Origin: Nipponacmea schrenckii
Taxonomy: Eukaryota > Mollusca > Gastropoda > Lottiidae
Direction of reading: 5' to 3'
Length of the DNA stretch: 64,000 bases
NCBI GenBank assembly: GCA_030562195.1
Contig: JAUJPP010000007.1
Coordinates: 23,247,769 to 23,311,768 of the forward strand
This document shows positions 27,746 through 42,300 of this stretch, piece after piece. The notes beneath the pieces were generated by a model, which did not search any database, was not told the DNA's origin, and was given only the letters and a program-made list of their open reading frames with translations. The position numbers and the translations under genes were made by a program. Within the stretch, counting starts at the first letter, position 1. Every line of letters starts with the position of its first letter.

Positions 27746-27804
27746 ATGACCAAGCCACTACTGTATGGCTTGACATTGTTGCTATGTCTACCTTGTTTTG
27801 AATG
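27746..27804 (+). CDS. TEP: TEP exon 1: signal peptide
   Basis: ATG at 27746 in context CCAAAATGA; codes for a short basic start, a hydrophobic run of about ten residues (LLYGLTLLLCLP) and a Cys completed across the junction with 28450. Consistent with secretion. Confidence 0.85.
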
Positions 27805-30800
27805 GTAAGTCTTCACTTTGTAGTAATTCACTTATATGCACATGTAAGGAAATTTGGTTCAGGTTTCCTCCCTGATTCCCACCCTTTCCTTTTCAAAATT
27901 TAGTTTGAACAATTAAGGTTAAATTTTTATAATTTGCTGGCCAAGTTTTGTACAATAAAGTATTGACCATGACAAATTATTCTGTAGGTTATGCTAAAAA
28001 TCATTTTAATCCATAAATCAAATTTATTACACAACTGTCCTAATATTGTTTTGGACATTCTAATATCAAACTAATTAACACAAATTGTTAGAATTATATG
28101 AGATATATCCTTGAATAATGTTGATTGCCGGGACCAAAAATCTGCATTTAGTCTGCTTTTCAATAATACATGAAAATGTCAATCATATTAAAGAATTGAT
28201 GTCAATTTACCATTACTAAATGTGAAAATGTATAGGGCCCTTTCAATTGTAGCATTCATGCCTTTTATTTCCTATCATGGACCTTGTCATTAAAGTGTAC
28301 AATGTCCAGGCAGGAGGGGAACCAGTGAAGATAGAAATGGATATGAAATAACTGATTATAATTTATGGAAATATGTGAATAATAATTAGTCTAAAAAGAT
28401 CAGCATTGAAGCACCAGAATCGTCTTATAAACAGTATTTTTTTTTTCAGTGGCTATTTAGTATTAGCGCCAAAGAGTTTTCGAGCTGGTGAAGATTATAA
28501 AGTTTCTGTAGGTGTGGAAGGTATGAATAATATTGTGCAATTAAGTGGTGAATTAAAGAGTATCAAACCACAATCCAATACCAGAATTACCACTACAGGG
28601 AATGTGAAGAATGGTATGTTCATATTTTATGAGTTTTTTTTCAACATTTATTTGAGATTTTTCTGCACATCTAGATCTTGCAAAGGAACATACATCCACT
28701 GTGTAGCTGTTGTCCATAATAGCTGAGAACATTTGAACTTCATACTCATTGATCATATCACTATCTCATCAATTTACAATACTACTGGGTTTTTGTTCAA
28801 AATAAATGAATAGTTATAATACTATATGCTGCCAGTGGGTGTATATAACCTTGCCTGGTAAGCTATCTTTGTTATCTTTTAGACTTATGCTTATCTTTGT
28901 AGATTAAGGCTTATCTACCTAACCCAAACAATATACATGTATTAATATATCAGGATACATTTCGGTTTGCCTTTGATTAATTGATTTTAAGTTACTGGAA
29001 TTACATTTGACCTTTCTTCAACACATCAGAAATTTGATTGCAGACACAAGAGATACTTTATTCAATATTAATGAAATAGAAATAGATATGTGTCTGTTAT
29101 CTATGAGGTACCACTTTGAAAATGAAATAACATTTTACATGTATATCTATAGTGGATAATATATAGAACAATATTGTTCAACATTAAATATTAATATTTT
29201 ATTTTTCATCTGTAGGTGATACAACACTGTTGAACTTTCAGGTGAGTTCATTCCGTAGATTAAAAGTTATAGCCTAGCTTTTCAAATCCATTGAAATGAG
29301 TTCAATGATCACAATTTTAAGTCAGTTCTATCACAGGGTTCTTTCTTTGTGTCGTTTACATTTGAAATCATATTGGAGGTGTTGCCACCAGAGCATAAAT
29401 CGAATGCAACCACCTCGCAGATTCTCATAAATATGCGACTCTCACGTGATGTCCTTGAACACTTCTGACAGTTCAGATATTATTGATTCAACCTGCTTCG
29501 GTATTACAGATCACATAACTGATATACTGTTATATTTTCAATACTCAGAGACTAGCTGCACAAAATTCTAAATTGCTATTCAATTTCATCCCATAGAGCA
29601 AAAAACTGCTGTGTAAATAAAGAAATTAATTTGGACCCTGGTTCTGAGGTTCTGAGATTTGATTTAATTTCCATCAAATCACAGATTAAATCAATAAAAT
29701 TAATATAAGGCTAACAGTATTTAATTTCTTTTAAGACACTTGATCAACAAAAGAAGACAAATTAATTATTTACAAAGTTTAACATAGATTTAAAGGGCAT
29801 AAATACTTTACTACAAGATATAGAGCATTCTTGGGGAAAGATTTGGTTTTAACAAGACAAGAAAATAGTACCTTTTGTTAAATAAACATAAACTAATGTT
29901 CATTTATTAACTAAATTTTCACCTGATAAGGGTTAATTACAATTTGTAATGACAAGTTTTAGGATTAAGTAAAAGGAGATTGACAATGATTGTTATAATA
30001 AAACAATGTGACATTGGTTTCAAATGGGACAAAGTAATGAGGAAACAGGAACACTAAATGAAATTATTACCTGACCAAACAATTACGATATAATTTAGCC
30101 TTGGTATCTTAGTATGTAAAAAAAAAAACACATTTATCCTCATTGTATATCCCTGATGTTAACTCTTTCTATTTTTAGTTCCTAAGAAATATTTCTAATC
30201 TTTAAAATAAAAATGTAACAGAGAGATGAGGACTTTATTTTTATATGCCCACATTAATTTGTGGATGTATAAATTTTCGTCGCCCCTGTTAGTTGGTCGG
30301 TATTGTATACCATAGAAGCTACAACTTTCATTGAATTTTGATGAAACTTGGTGTAAGAATTGAAATTGATGTACAGATTTTTTAATTATTGCTCTTATTG
30401 TTAAACTTATACAAGTAATATATTTAGATATCATTGTATAACTGTTCGTTATTATAATTATATATCATAGTTTAGTGATAATGATATGTATGAAATATGA
30501 TGATAATTAAAATAGTTAATAACAGTGATTTTTGTTACATCTGATACATACAGTATCTTGAACGAACCCACGTTATGAACTTGGTAACAGTACTGTTGTG
30601 TGATAAATAGAAATATAGTGATATCAAATGTAATATTTGTTTACAAGAAATTGAAGAACTAATATTTAAAGGATTAGAATCAGCTTACTATTCTCCTGGC
30701 TAGATGTTTAATTGTGTTCATGTATAGCCTGTTTATCTCTTTGTTATCTATTATTTAACATTAAACTATATCAACTTAACAATAAGCCAAAGATTGATAT

Positions 30801-33800
30801 GAGATTATGTTGCAGGGTTCTGCCCATGACAAATTTGTTGAAGCGTGAAAAATGACATATTTGAAAATCTGGCTACTTTTAATTTGATGCTAAAGTAATG
30901 TTTATGTTAATGCCCTATATGCACTAAATAAAATTAAGTATCTCGATAGGATGTTTGCTAGTATTGATGTCCTGACTAAAAGTTCTGTCATTGCATTGCA
31001 TGGTGTTGTCTGTCTTTACAAGCCCAATCAGATGCAGAAAAGTTAGATGTTAAAATCTCATTTAATGTTTTACATATGAATTGTAATTTTAGTACACATA
31101 CATGGAACTCCAATTACTATTTTGGATTTTATATACACAACAAAAAAAGTGTTGCACCCCCCTACTATTTGGTATAGTACTGTTCTGTTTAACTCGTGTA
31201 TGTAAACCTGAATAAATATTTGAGCCAGGAGTATGTGAATAACCAGAAAATGGATCATTGACTGTAACATGAACGTAAGTTTTGAAAATCTGGACTTTAT
31301 GGCATGTGGGAATGCTGTGTAGAAATTAGGGTGTAAATTAAGGAAAACGAAAATGCAAAAAAGTATGGTGAGATCTCAAATTTTATTATCTAACGGGATG
31401 TCAAAAAGCACAAATTGTGATCAGAGAATAAATACCAGTCAATAACATGTTCCAGAGGATTAAGATCTGGACTCATCGCTGGCCAAGGGATGTTCTGGAC
31501 AGCATTGTTATGGATGAATTGGGTGACAGCTCTCGAGCGATGAGGCCTAGCATTGTCATCCATAAATACGGGTCTGCTGGCTAATGCTTAACAACAGCTG
31601 GATCAACTTCCTGGAGGTAGCGAGCCCCTGTCCAATTCCCTTGTATGGTTACCAAATCCAGCTTGCAATCAAATGAGAAGCAGCCCCATACCATAACCGA
31701 ACCACCACCATAGGCTACCGTTGGCATGATGTTCCTTGGTACATAAGCTGTGTCTGGACGCCTCCAAACCTTCACTCGGCCATCCACCACATGCAGGAGA
31801 AATCTGCTTTCATCAGATCAGTGCACTCTCCTCTGGCAATTTCCTTGAAAGAATGCCCGGCTCTGCGCAGGCCAATAATCTGCCACTTAACAGCTTCTGA
31901 CATTCGTCTACCCGGCATTTTGTGTTCGAATGGATTGGGCCTTTTAACGATTTTTATACACGTTTTTTACCACAGGGAGATACTGCATTTTGCAAAATTC
32001 ATGCCTCATGCTTTCTCCGGCACATTGTTGCATTTGCGCGATTGTTTTCCAAAGGAAACCACAATGAATCAAAACCCAAATCCCCATGGTAGAATGCCCT
32101 ACAAGACCCCTTTCGGGTGCTCTCCATTTTATGATGTACCAGTGGTTTTAATATGGGGGTGCAACACTTTTTTTGTTGTGTATAGATGAGATCTTGGACA
32201 AGTTTGATAGTGACGATATTTCGGTGTTTTTTGAGTTTTGCCCATTACTAAGTAAAACGCGTCGCAATAGACTTGTGTACATGATAGAGAAAACAGTTTT
32301 CATCTGATTTAATGAAATTTGGTCATTGAAGTTGATAAGATCTTGGTCAAGTACGAAATTGACGAATTTTCGATAAACTGTTTTTTATACGCCCACATGA
32401 AATGGGGGGCGTATATTGTCGTCACCCACGTCCGTCCGTCCGTCCGTCCGTCCGTCCGTACGTCCGTCCGTCCGTCCACAATTGCTCGTAAACACTCTAC
32501 ACGGTGTAATTCTTGACGGATTTAGATGAAACTTAATATGAGTGTTTATGATCACGCAAGGATGAACCCTATTGAAAATCAGCGAAATCGGAAAAAAATT
32601 AGTATGAGTTCGTGCCCTTGTTCTTGAATGGCTCGTAAACACTCTACAACGTGCAATTCTTGACCGATTTTGATGAAACTTGGTGTGAGAGTATGTTATA
32701 ACTCAAGGATAAACCCTATCGAAAATCAGCGAAATCGAAAAACATTTAGTATGAGTTATTGCCCTTGTTCTTGAAAACGCGTTCAATTTTAGCTTGTAAA
32801 CATTCTTGAGAGAACAATTTTTAATGGATTTTAATGAAACTTGGCCTGAGTATTTGTTATCACTCAAGGATGAAGCCTATTGAAAACCAGTCAAATCGAA
32901 AAAAAATTAATATCAGTTATTGCCCTTGTTTTTGAAAAAACGTTCAATTTTTAGCTTGTAAACACTCTAGAAAGCACAGTTATTGACCGATTTTGACGAA
33001 ACTTGCTGAAATTGTTAAATATCACCCAAGAATGAACCCTTTTGAAAATAGCACATATCGAAATATATTTAATAGGAATTATTGCCCTTGTTCTATAAAA
33101 TGTGTTGAATTTTTGCCTTGTAAACACTCTACAAGTCACAATTCTTGAGCGATTTTGACATAACTTGGCATGAGTATTTGTAATCACCTAAGGATGAACC
33201 CTATTGAAATTCAGTTAAATCGAAAAATATTTAGTATCAGTTATTGCCCTTGTGTTTGAAAAGGCGTTCAATTTTAGCTTGTAAGCACTCTAGAAAGAAC
33301 AATTCTTAATGGATTTTGATAAAACTTGGCTTGAGTATTTGTTTTTACCCAAGGATGAACCTTATTGAAAATCAAATAAATCGAAATATATTTAGTGTCA
33401 GTTATAGCCCTTGTTCTTGAAAACGTGTTCAATTTTAGCTTGTAAACACTCAAGAAAGAACAATTTTTAATGGATTTTGATGTAACTTGGCTGGAGTATT
33501 TGTTGTCTCCCAAGGATGAACTCTATTGAAAATCGAAAAATATTTAGTACAAGTTATTGCCCTTGTTTTTGAAAACGCGTTCAATTTAACTCGTAAACAC
33601 TCTAGAAAGAACAATTTTAAAAGGATTTTGATGAAACTTGCTTTTAGTATTTGTTTTCTAAGAAGGATAAACCCTATTGAAAATCAGATAAATCGAAAAA
33701 TATTTAGTGTCAGTTATTGGGCCTGTTTTCAAAATCGCTTTCAACTTTTGGCTTGTGAACACTCTAAACATTCATTTTTGACAAAACTCGCTGAAATTGT

Positions 33801-36800
33801 TTAATATCAACCAAGGATGAGCCTTATTAAGAATTAAAACTATCAAAATATTATTAAGGGTGAACCCTATTGCAAATCATAAAAATACCGAAAAATATTT
33901 AATGAGTTGAGTTAGGTACAATTCTTGACAGTTTTTAATGAAACTAGAGACCCTAGAAAAAAATATATGGTGGAAGGTTGAATATTTCATTCCACTTTTG
34001 TAACCTTACTGAAAAGTTTTTATTTGAAATAAATGCTGCCAGTGGGCGTATATTACCTTGCCTGGCAAGCTATCTTTAGTTATTGCACTTGACTTAGATA
34101 AATCCCGGCGAAATTGGCTTGTGATTGCGATAGACAATACAGTTTTCATCTGATTTGAATGAAAATTGATGTGATCATTTTTATTGATGAGATGAAGTTC
34201 AATATTGACTATTTTTCGATGAACTATATTTGAGTTATTGCACTTGACTTAGGCCAAACCCAGGTTTCATCTGAATGAAATTTGGTGTCAACAATTATAT
34301 TGATGAAAATTTGAATTAGACCTAAATAATGTTAGAGTTTCTGCTTGTGTTAAAACAGAAAATATATTTGAAAGTGGGCTTATTTTGCTAGACAACCACT
34401 TGTTGAAACATTTCTTGCTACAATTTCTATCCTTTATCTGTGTAAAGCATTTCATATATTGGGGGCTGTTTACATTTATTGATATGTGACACCAGTCTGA
34501 AATTCCATACTTCAAGTTTCAATTGTCAATTATGATATGTGATATCAGGGTGCAAGAATATATTAAGAACTGTATGCTTTATTCCTTATTTGGTTGAATC
34601 ATATAATTTTATATCAAACTTTCATGGAAATATTAATATTTGTTTATATAACCATATAAGTAATTGTATAATGTACAGTTCTGTTGGTTGGTGATATAGT
34701 AAGATCAATGTATTTTTATAATTTTGATATATAGGTTGGTGCTAGTGTCGATGATGGTATGTATAATTTAACTATAACTGGTACTGATGGTAGTAACTCT
34801 TTCATGAATACAACCACAGTAGAGAGAGTAAGAAATGATGTGTTGGTACTTATACAGACAGATAAAGCTATTTACAAACCAAACCAAGTCAGTAAGTAAT
34901 TTACAGATTTATTACTATCTAGTAAGATGAAAAGATAAGTGTGATATAAATCATATTCTTTCTTTGGAAAAATGACAAATTGTGAAGATTAGTTGATTCA
35001 GTTGAAACCTAGGTATCACATGTCTTTTGAATTAAACTACATGTAAGTCAGTCTATGGATAAACCATGTCCATGGTAAATTTGAAGTCTATATTGTAATT
35101 ATTGTATCCTTTCGCTTCAATTTTGAGAGAATTTATTGACATACAAGTTGTGTAACAATTTCAGTTAAGATCAGAACATTTGCTATAGACAGTAATTATA
35201 ATGTGGTTAAAAGACCTATAACTATCTCTATAATGGTGAGTTTTATAGTTTAACCTGACTTTATCCCTCCAGATTTCATGCAAAATCTAACAAAACATTA
35301 GTTTAAACACATTTCTACTAGTATTCAACGGCAATTGACTTTTTTGGCAACTTCTAAAAACTGTTGTAGTTCAAGTGAATTTCGAAAAAATATTATGTTT
35401 ATCCGAAATAAGTATGAAGAAAATATATGTTCAACCCTATCTAAAGATGACTATCTTTTATTATTGTAGGATAAGAACCAGAATAAACTAGCAGAATTCA
35501 AGGATAAGGTATCACCATCAGGTAAATAAGGGTTGTCATCTAAAAGAAACATCTAATCACTAATGAATCGAAATTTTTCTTCAATTTCATAATCATAATT
35601 TTTTCTTTAAATTAAACTCTTAAACCCCATAATATAATATTTTGTTATTGTAAAGTATTGTGATATATTTTAGGTGTTATTGGGGTTGAGTTTCCTTTAT
35701 CAGATGAACCACCATTAGGTGATTGGTCTGTACAAGCTTCAACTGAGGTAAGTCATATAGTTCAGTTACTGGTCAAGAAATTTTCTGAATTCAATAGCCA
35801 AAGTTTATCTTTCAATTGACAGCCAACATGGCTTCATTTCAAGCAAAGACAAATACCTATCTTTATTCAATCATAATTATTATACAACAATTGTGCATTC
35901 ATTTTAGGGAGGCAGTGAAATGAAAACAGTGAAAATAGATGAATATGGTATGTATGAAATGAAAAATTTTTAGCTCATGATTTGGCTAATAGAAAATAAC
36001 AGGCTGTGTGCAATAAGGAAAGTTATTAAGCCCAGAAATTTCATTTGGTAAATTGTAATCCTATATTAGATTAATAAATGTTGAATGTTTTGTAGTATTA
36101 CCTAAGTTTGAAGTAAATACACAAGTAACACCTGGCTATGTTCTATATGGTAAACAAAATCAAGTTACTGTTAAAATCAATGCCAAGTAAGTTATTCATT
36201 TTAGTTGAAGAGTTATTTGAACATTCAGGTATTATTCAAAACGCAAGCAGTTCACTATATTTTGAGGTGGTTTAAAAGCAATGTAATAGTGATCAAAATA
36301 ATTGGGCATTCAAACAGAATAGGAAATATTTAAAGGGATACTGTGTCTTAGCATAAACATAAAATATTAATTCTCAAGAATAGTCAATATGAGTACATAT
36401 TCATCAGTGAACTTACCTGGTGTCATAAAGTAACAGAATCCCTTAAAATCTGGAAAACTCACAAAACTTTCTTAAATTAATTTATTAGTTAACATAGTTT
36501 TTTGTTTATATTTCAATTAACAATAATTAAAAGAATCTTATTAACCAAAAGAAGATATTAATTTAAATATTTTGCATATGTTTTTTTATACGCCCACATG
36601 GAAATGTGGACGTATATTGCCGTCGCCCCTGTCCGTCGGTCCGTCCACATTTGTTGTATCCACGATAGAGGCTACAGTTTTTATCCGATCTTAATGAAAC
36701 TTGGTATACATGTATATATTGATGATATCTCGGTCAAGTTCGAAAATGGAAATTATCGCATGAACGGTTTTTGAGTTATTGCCCTTGACTTAAACGCGTC

Positions 36801-39284
36801 AAATTTGGGTTGTATCCACAATAGAGGCTACAGTTTTTATCCGATCTTAATGAAACTTGGTATACATGTATATATTGATGATATCTCGGTCAAGTTCGAA
36901 AATTGAAATTATCGAATGAATGGATTTTGAGTTATTGCCCTTGACTTAGTAAAAACACATCAAATTTGGGTTGTATCCACAATAGAGGCTACAGATTTTA
37001 TCCGATCTTAATGAAACTTGGTATACATGTATATATTGATGATATCTCGGTCAAGTTCGAAAATGGAAATTTTCGCATGAACGGTTTTTGAGTTATTGCC
37101 CTTGACTTAGTAAAAACGCGTCAAATTTGGGTTGTATCCACAATAGAGGCTATAGTTTTTATCCGATCTTAATGAAACTTGGTATACATGTATATATTGA
37201 TGATATCTCGGTCAAGTTCGAAAATTGAAATTATCGAATGAACGGATTTTGAGTTATTGCCCTTGACTTAGTAAAAACGTGTCAAATTTGGGTTGTATTC
37301 ACGATAGAAGCTACAGTTTTTATCCGATCTTAATGAAACTTGGTATACATGTATATATTGATGATATCTCGGCCAAGTTCGAAAATGGAAATTTTCGCAT
37401 GAATGGTTTTTGAGTTATTGCCCTTGACTTAGTAAAAACGCGTCAAATTTGGGTTGTATCCACAATAGAGGCTACAGTTTTTATCCGATCTTAATGAAAC
37501 TTGGTATACATGTATATATTGATGATATCTCGGTCAAGTTCGAAAATTGAAATTATCGAATGAATGGATTTTGAGTTATTGCCTTTGACTTAGTAAAAAC
37601 ACATCAAATTTGGGTTGTATCCACAATAGAGGCTACAGATTTTATCTGATCTTAAACTGGTGTTCCTTTAATGTCATGATTTTAAATGAAAATAAGACCA
37701 AATGTATGTTAATTACAACTTCTCAAAAAAGAAAATATTCATCAGATTTATCAATTGAATTTAATAATCAATTTATTGAACAAGTTGAAAACTTTAAATT
37801 ACTAGGTGTTACTGTGAATCAAAATCTCTCATGGACTCCGCACGTAAAGTTCGTTGCTAAAATTTTAAATACTAAGTTATTTCAACTGCGACAGTTAAGA
37901 AAGATCATGCCTGAAAAATATAGATCTATTTTTTATAAATGTCACTTTCAACCATATTTGGATTATTGTTCAACTATTTGGGATTCGCATGACATTGCAT
38001 CGGCCGATATTTTACACAGGCAACAAAAAATTGCTTTTAGATTAATTCTTGGTTCTAAGTATAATACTGATTTGTCACTGAATCTTAAAAGGCTTAATAT
38101 TTTTGACATTAAAACCAGGCATAATTTTAATTCGTATAAATTTATGTATAAAATTCTGAACAACTTGTCTCCTTCCTACCTTTCAAGCCTCTTTAGCTAT
38201 AAACAGACGCCTTATTCTAGCATAAATTCAAAACTTGTGGTGCAAAAACCACGAATCAATTTGATTAAACAAAGTATTAAATACAAAGGATCAATTTTAT
38301 GGAATGGTCTAGACGAAAATATTAAATCAGCATCAGATTTTAAGACTTTTCGAAGGATGATTCTTGGTAATCTTTCATTAACATAAGCATACTTCCTGTT
38401 ACACGGGTATTCTTTTCACCAACTATAGGCTTACTTGCTGATGGCTATCTTAACAATTGTGTTTCTCCATGATTTAATGATTTAAGTAATTTATTAATTT
38501 TATTTTCCCTTTCCCACAGGTATATCACCACCAACAATTCTATTTTGGCCTAACTTGAACCATTTTGAAAATCTAAATTACTACTGTCGGGGGATGAGTA
38601 AACATCCTTAAAGCTGGTCTTGAGCATGGACAAATCCTACCTCCCCCTCCATAGAAAATAAGAACATAAAATGGAGTAGGGTTGGGTAGCCCGCTCGCAG
38701 CACATTGCACTGACGCTTTGGCAATTCTTTTTTTCTTTTTTTTTTTTTTTTTCTTTTTTTTTTTTTTTTTAATATGTATGTTTTGATGTCTGATCGTCTC
38801 ATGCAGATGTACTTGTCTATTCCTTGGTTTTTGTGGTCATGTACTTGATCGCAGAATGATGAATTTGTCCATTTTATACACATGTACTTGTGTATTTTAA
38901 AACTAATTGTACATTGAAATGATATATGGTTTTTGCTGTCATGTACTTGATCGCCGGAAGATAAATCTGTCCATTATTTACACATGTAATTGTGTATTTG
39001 AAAATAAATTGTACGTTGAAATAATACGTGATTTTTTGCGGTCGTGTGCATGGCCGCGGGAACTATATATTACATCCATTTTATAAACAAATTGTAGGTT
39101 GAAAATCTGTCCATTCATGCACATGTACTTGTGTATTTTTAAACAAATTGTACGTGGAGTATTGTATATTTATTTGTGGTCATGTACTTGATCGCCGGAA
39201 CATATCTCTGTCCATTTGATACACATGTACTTGTGTATTTTTAGTATTTCAGACGAATTGTATATTGAGATATTATGTATTTTC

Positions 39285-39316
<32 letters not shown>

Positions 39317-42300
39317 CCAATGTATTGCCCCATGGGCTGAATGTGAGACAGGACCATGTCCTTGTGTATTGGGCCTAATTCTGACCCATGTAAAATAAAG
39401 AGTTTATTATTATTATTATTATTAAACTTGGAATACATGTATATATTGATGATATCTCGGTCAAGTTCGAAAATTGAAATTATCGAATGAACGGATTTTG
39501 AGTTATTGCCCTTGACTTAGTAAAAACGCGTCAAATTTGGGTTGTATTCACGATAGAAGCTACAGTTTTTATCTGATCTTAATGAAACTTGGTATACATG
39601 TATATATTGATGATATCTCGGCCAAGTTCGAAAATGGAAATTATCGCATGAACGGTTTTTGAGTTATTGCCCTTGACTTAGTAAAAACACATCAAATTTG
39701 GGTTGTATCCACAATAGAGGCTACAGATTTTATCCGATCTTAATGAAACTTGGTATACATGTATATATTGATGATATCTCGGTCAAGTTCGAAAATGGAA
39801 ATTTTCGCATGAACGGTTTTTGAGTTATTGCCCTTGACTTAGTAAAAACGTGTCAAATTTGGGTTGTATCCACAATAGAGGCTATAGTTTTTATCCGATC
39901 TTAATGAAACTTGGTATACATGTATATATTGATGATATCTCGGTCAAGTTCGAAAATGGAAATCATTGTATGAACAGATTTTGAGTTATTGCCTTGACTT
40001 AGTAAAAATGCGTCAAATTAGGGTTGTATCCATGATAGAGGCTACAGTTTTTATCCGATCTTAATGAAACTTGGTATACATGTATATATTGATGATATCT
40101 CGGTCAAGTTCCAAAATGGAAATTATCGAATGAACAGATTTTGAGTTATTGCCCTTGACTTAGTAAAAACGCGTCAAATTTGGGTTATATCCATGATATA
40201 GGCCACAGTTTTTATCAGAAATTCAAATTTGACGATTTTTTGATAAATAGTTTATGAGTAATTGCCCTTGACTAAGTAAAATTGCGTAAAAATTCATTTT
40301 CTGTAGACACTATAGAAGCTACAATTATCTATGGATTTTAATGAAACTTGGTATGAGCATTGGAATTGATAAGAGGGCGGTCAAGTTCGATTTGGACGAT
40401 TTTGCGATAAACAGTTTTGGAGTTATTGCCCCTGCCTCTATATTTGTTGTAGACAAAATAGAAGCTACAATTTTCAATGGATTTAAATGAAACTTGGTGT
40501 GAGCATTAGAATTGATAAGACACAGTCAAGTTCGAATTTGATGATTTTTCGATGAACAGTTTTTTAGTTATTGCCCTTGACTTAGTAAGATTGTGTCAAA
40601 ATTTTTTTGTGGTTCAATAGAAGCTACAATTTTCAATGGATTTTGATGAAACTTGGTGTTTTTGAGTTTTTGCCCTTGACTTCAATATCCATTTAGTGAA
40701 TGTTTTTGAGTCATTGCTCTATTTATTTTTCAAATTCAATGCTGCCAGTGGGCGTATGTTACCTTGCCTGGCAAGCTATCTTTTTGGAAAGATATGCATA
40801 TTTTATTTTTTCTGATGTAATTTGACATAAGCTATCAGTGGTAATTGTAAATGAATATTTTATTTTTTCTGATGTAATTATAGATATACCTATGGTAAAG
40901 ATGTTAATGCCATTGCAAAAGTGATACTTAAAAGTAATTCTATGACAAGTGAAAAAAACATAAATGTATGTATATGATTTTGACTTTCTGTTATTGCACT
41001 AGTACAAATCCTGATCAACTATGCACTCTAACTGTAAATATTGGTTCAAGTGAATATCACATATGAAGTCTCCCTTTCAAGATTGCAGACTATTTATCAG
41101 ACATAATCGTACTGGCATATATGGCTATGAGTCCAATATAAAGTTATTTTTAATGTATAAGTTTAAGATATACATTGGAATATTAATTTATTTCTAATGT
41201 ACATGTATATAAGTTTAAGATATAAATATTAGGTATGGGAATATAAATGACTTTGCTATTCATTGGCTGGTATTCTCTGGGTGGGTCCTAAGGTAACAAC
41301 AATTAACAAATTCATGCACTTTATTAGTTAATAATGATCAAGGATTTACTCTAGTAACATGCAGGAAAGTGAAAGTCACAAAACATGTGCACGTTTGGAG
41401 CACATACATATCTATAAAGAGTCTTTATTAAAGACTTTCTCATGTTGAAATTTGCAGTGTTGATATATGGTTTACATGGTATAAAACATCTTTCAGACAC
41501 AGAATTAAATCTATATGTTTTTAGTTCTTTCTTGAAGGCTGACTTTTGCCAGTCTTGCTTCTAATATTTCATATACTTGTGACATAAAAACCATATCTAA
41601 AAGTTAGCTATAGGATAACCTCTGTAAAGATAAATTTGTAGTTTGTATGAGTATAAAATATTGATATTGAGTATTGGAATATTAGGCAATCTAATTTATT
41701 TCAGTTTAAAGGTTCTGTAGATTTACCATTTACTATAGAAGAAATGTTGGGTTCAGAAGTTGTTAGTGATTTTATGGGTGGACGATACCATTGGGCTATG
41801 AAGAATATAGATGTTACTGTAAATGTAACTGATGTCACCTCCAGATTTTCTGTATTAGATGATTCTTCTATTAAAATCTATACTTATCCTCAGAAGATTC
41901 ATCTTGAGTCTATGAACTCAATGAATATTTATCATCCTGGTTTACCAGTTAAATTACGGGTAATTGTTTTTACGTATTTCGACTTTGGCGAAAACGTATT
42001 GTAATCGTTCGGATTATTTTTTTTTTTTTTTTTTTTTTTTGTAATTCTTGGATGAGTTTGCAGACAAACTGGTAAAAGGTGCAGAAATTCTAAATCTACA
42101 GTTGATCTTAGAATGATTTCTATTATCAAATAAAACAAAACCGGAAGTTCTATCTCTGACAGGAAGTGAGAACCGGAAGTTCAGGTTTTTTTGCTTTAGC
42201 AAGTTTATTTTCAGTTCGATTTTGACCGGATTTTCAGATTTGAAAACTGCAATGTATTTGTCAACTAACAATTATAGGTTTTATGCAATTAGGTTAAATA

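Noticed and set aside
32385..32642. Minus-strand open frames such as those at 23938-24213, 32385-32642 and 51121-51423 that look like one conserved protein family.
   Set aside because: They are translations of the CCGT tract and first satellite monomers of three copies of the same element; similarity comes from the repeat, not from coding selection.
37610..37654. ATG at 37610 as start of a 258-residue protein.
   Set aside because: The first 15 codons are satellite monomer; the real reverse-transcriptase text starts at 37655 where the truncated LINE begins.
42014..42271. Paired similar minus-strand frames at 42014-42271 and 45167-45421.
   Set aside because: They fall inside the twin 1.14-kb elements and end in a Lys run from the T tract; no domain is seen.
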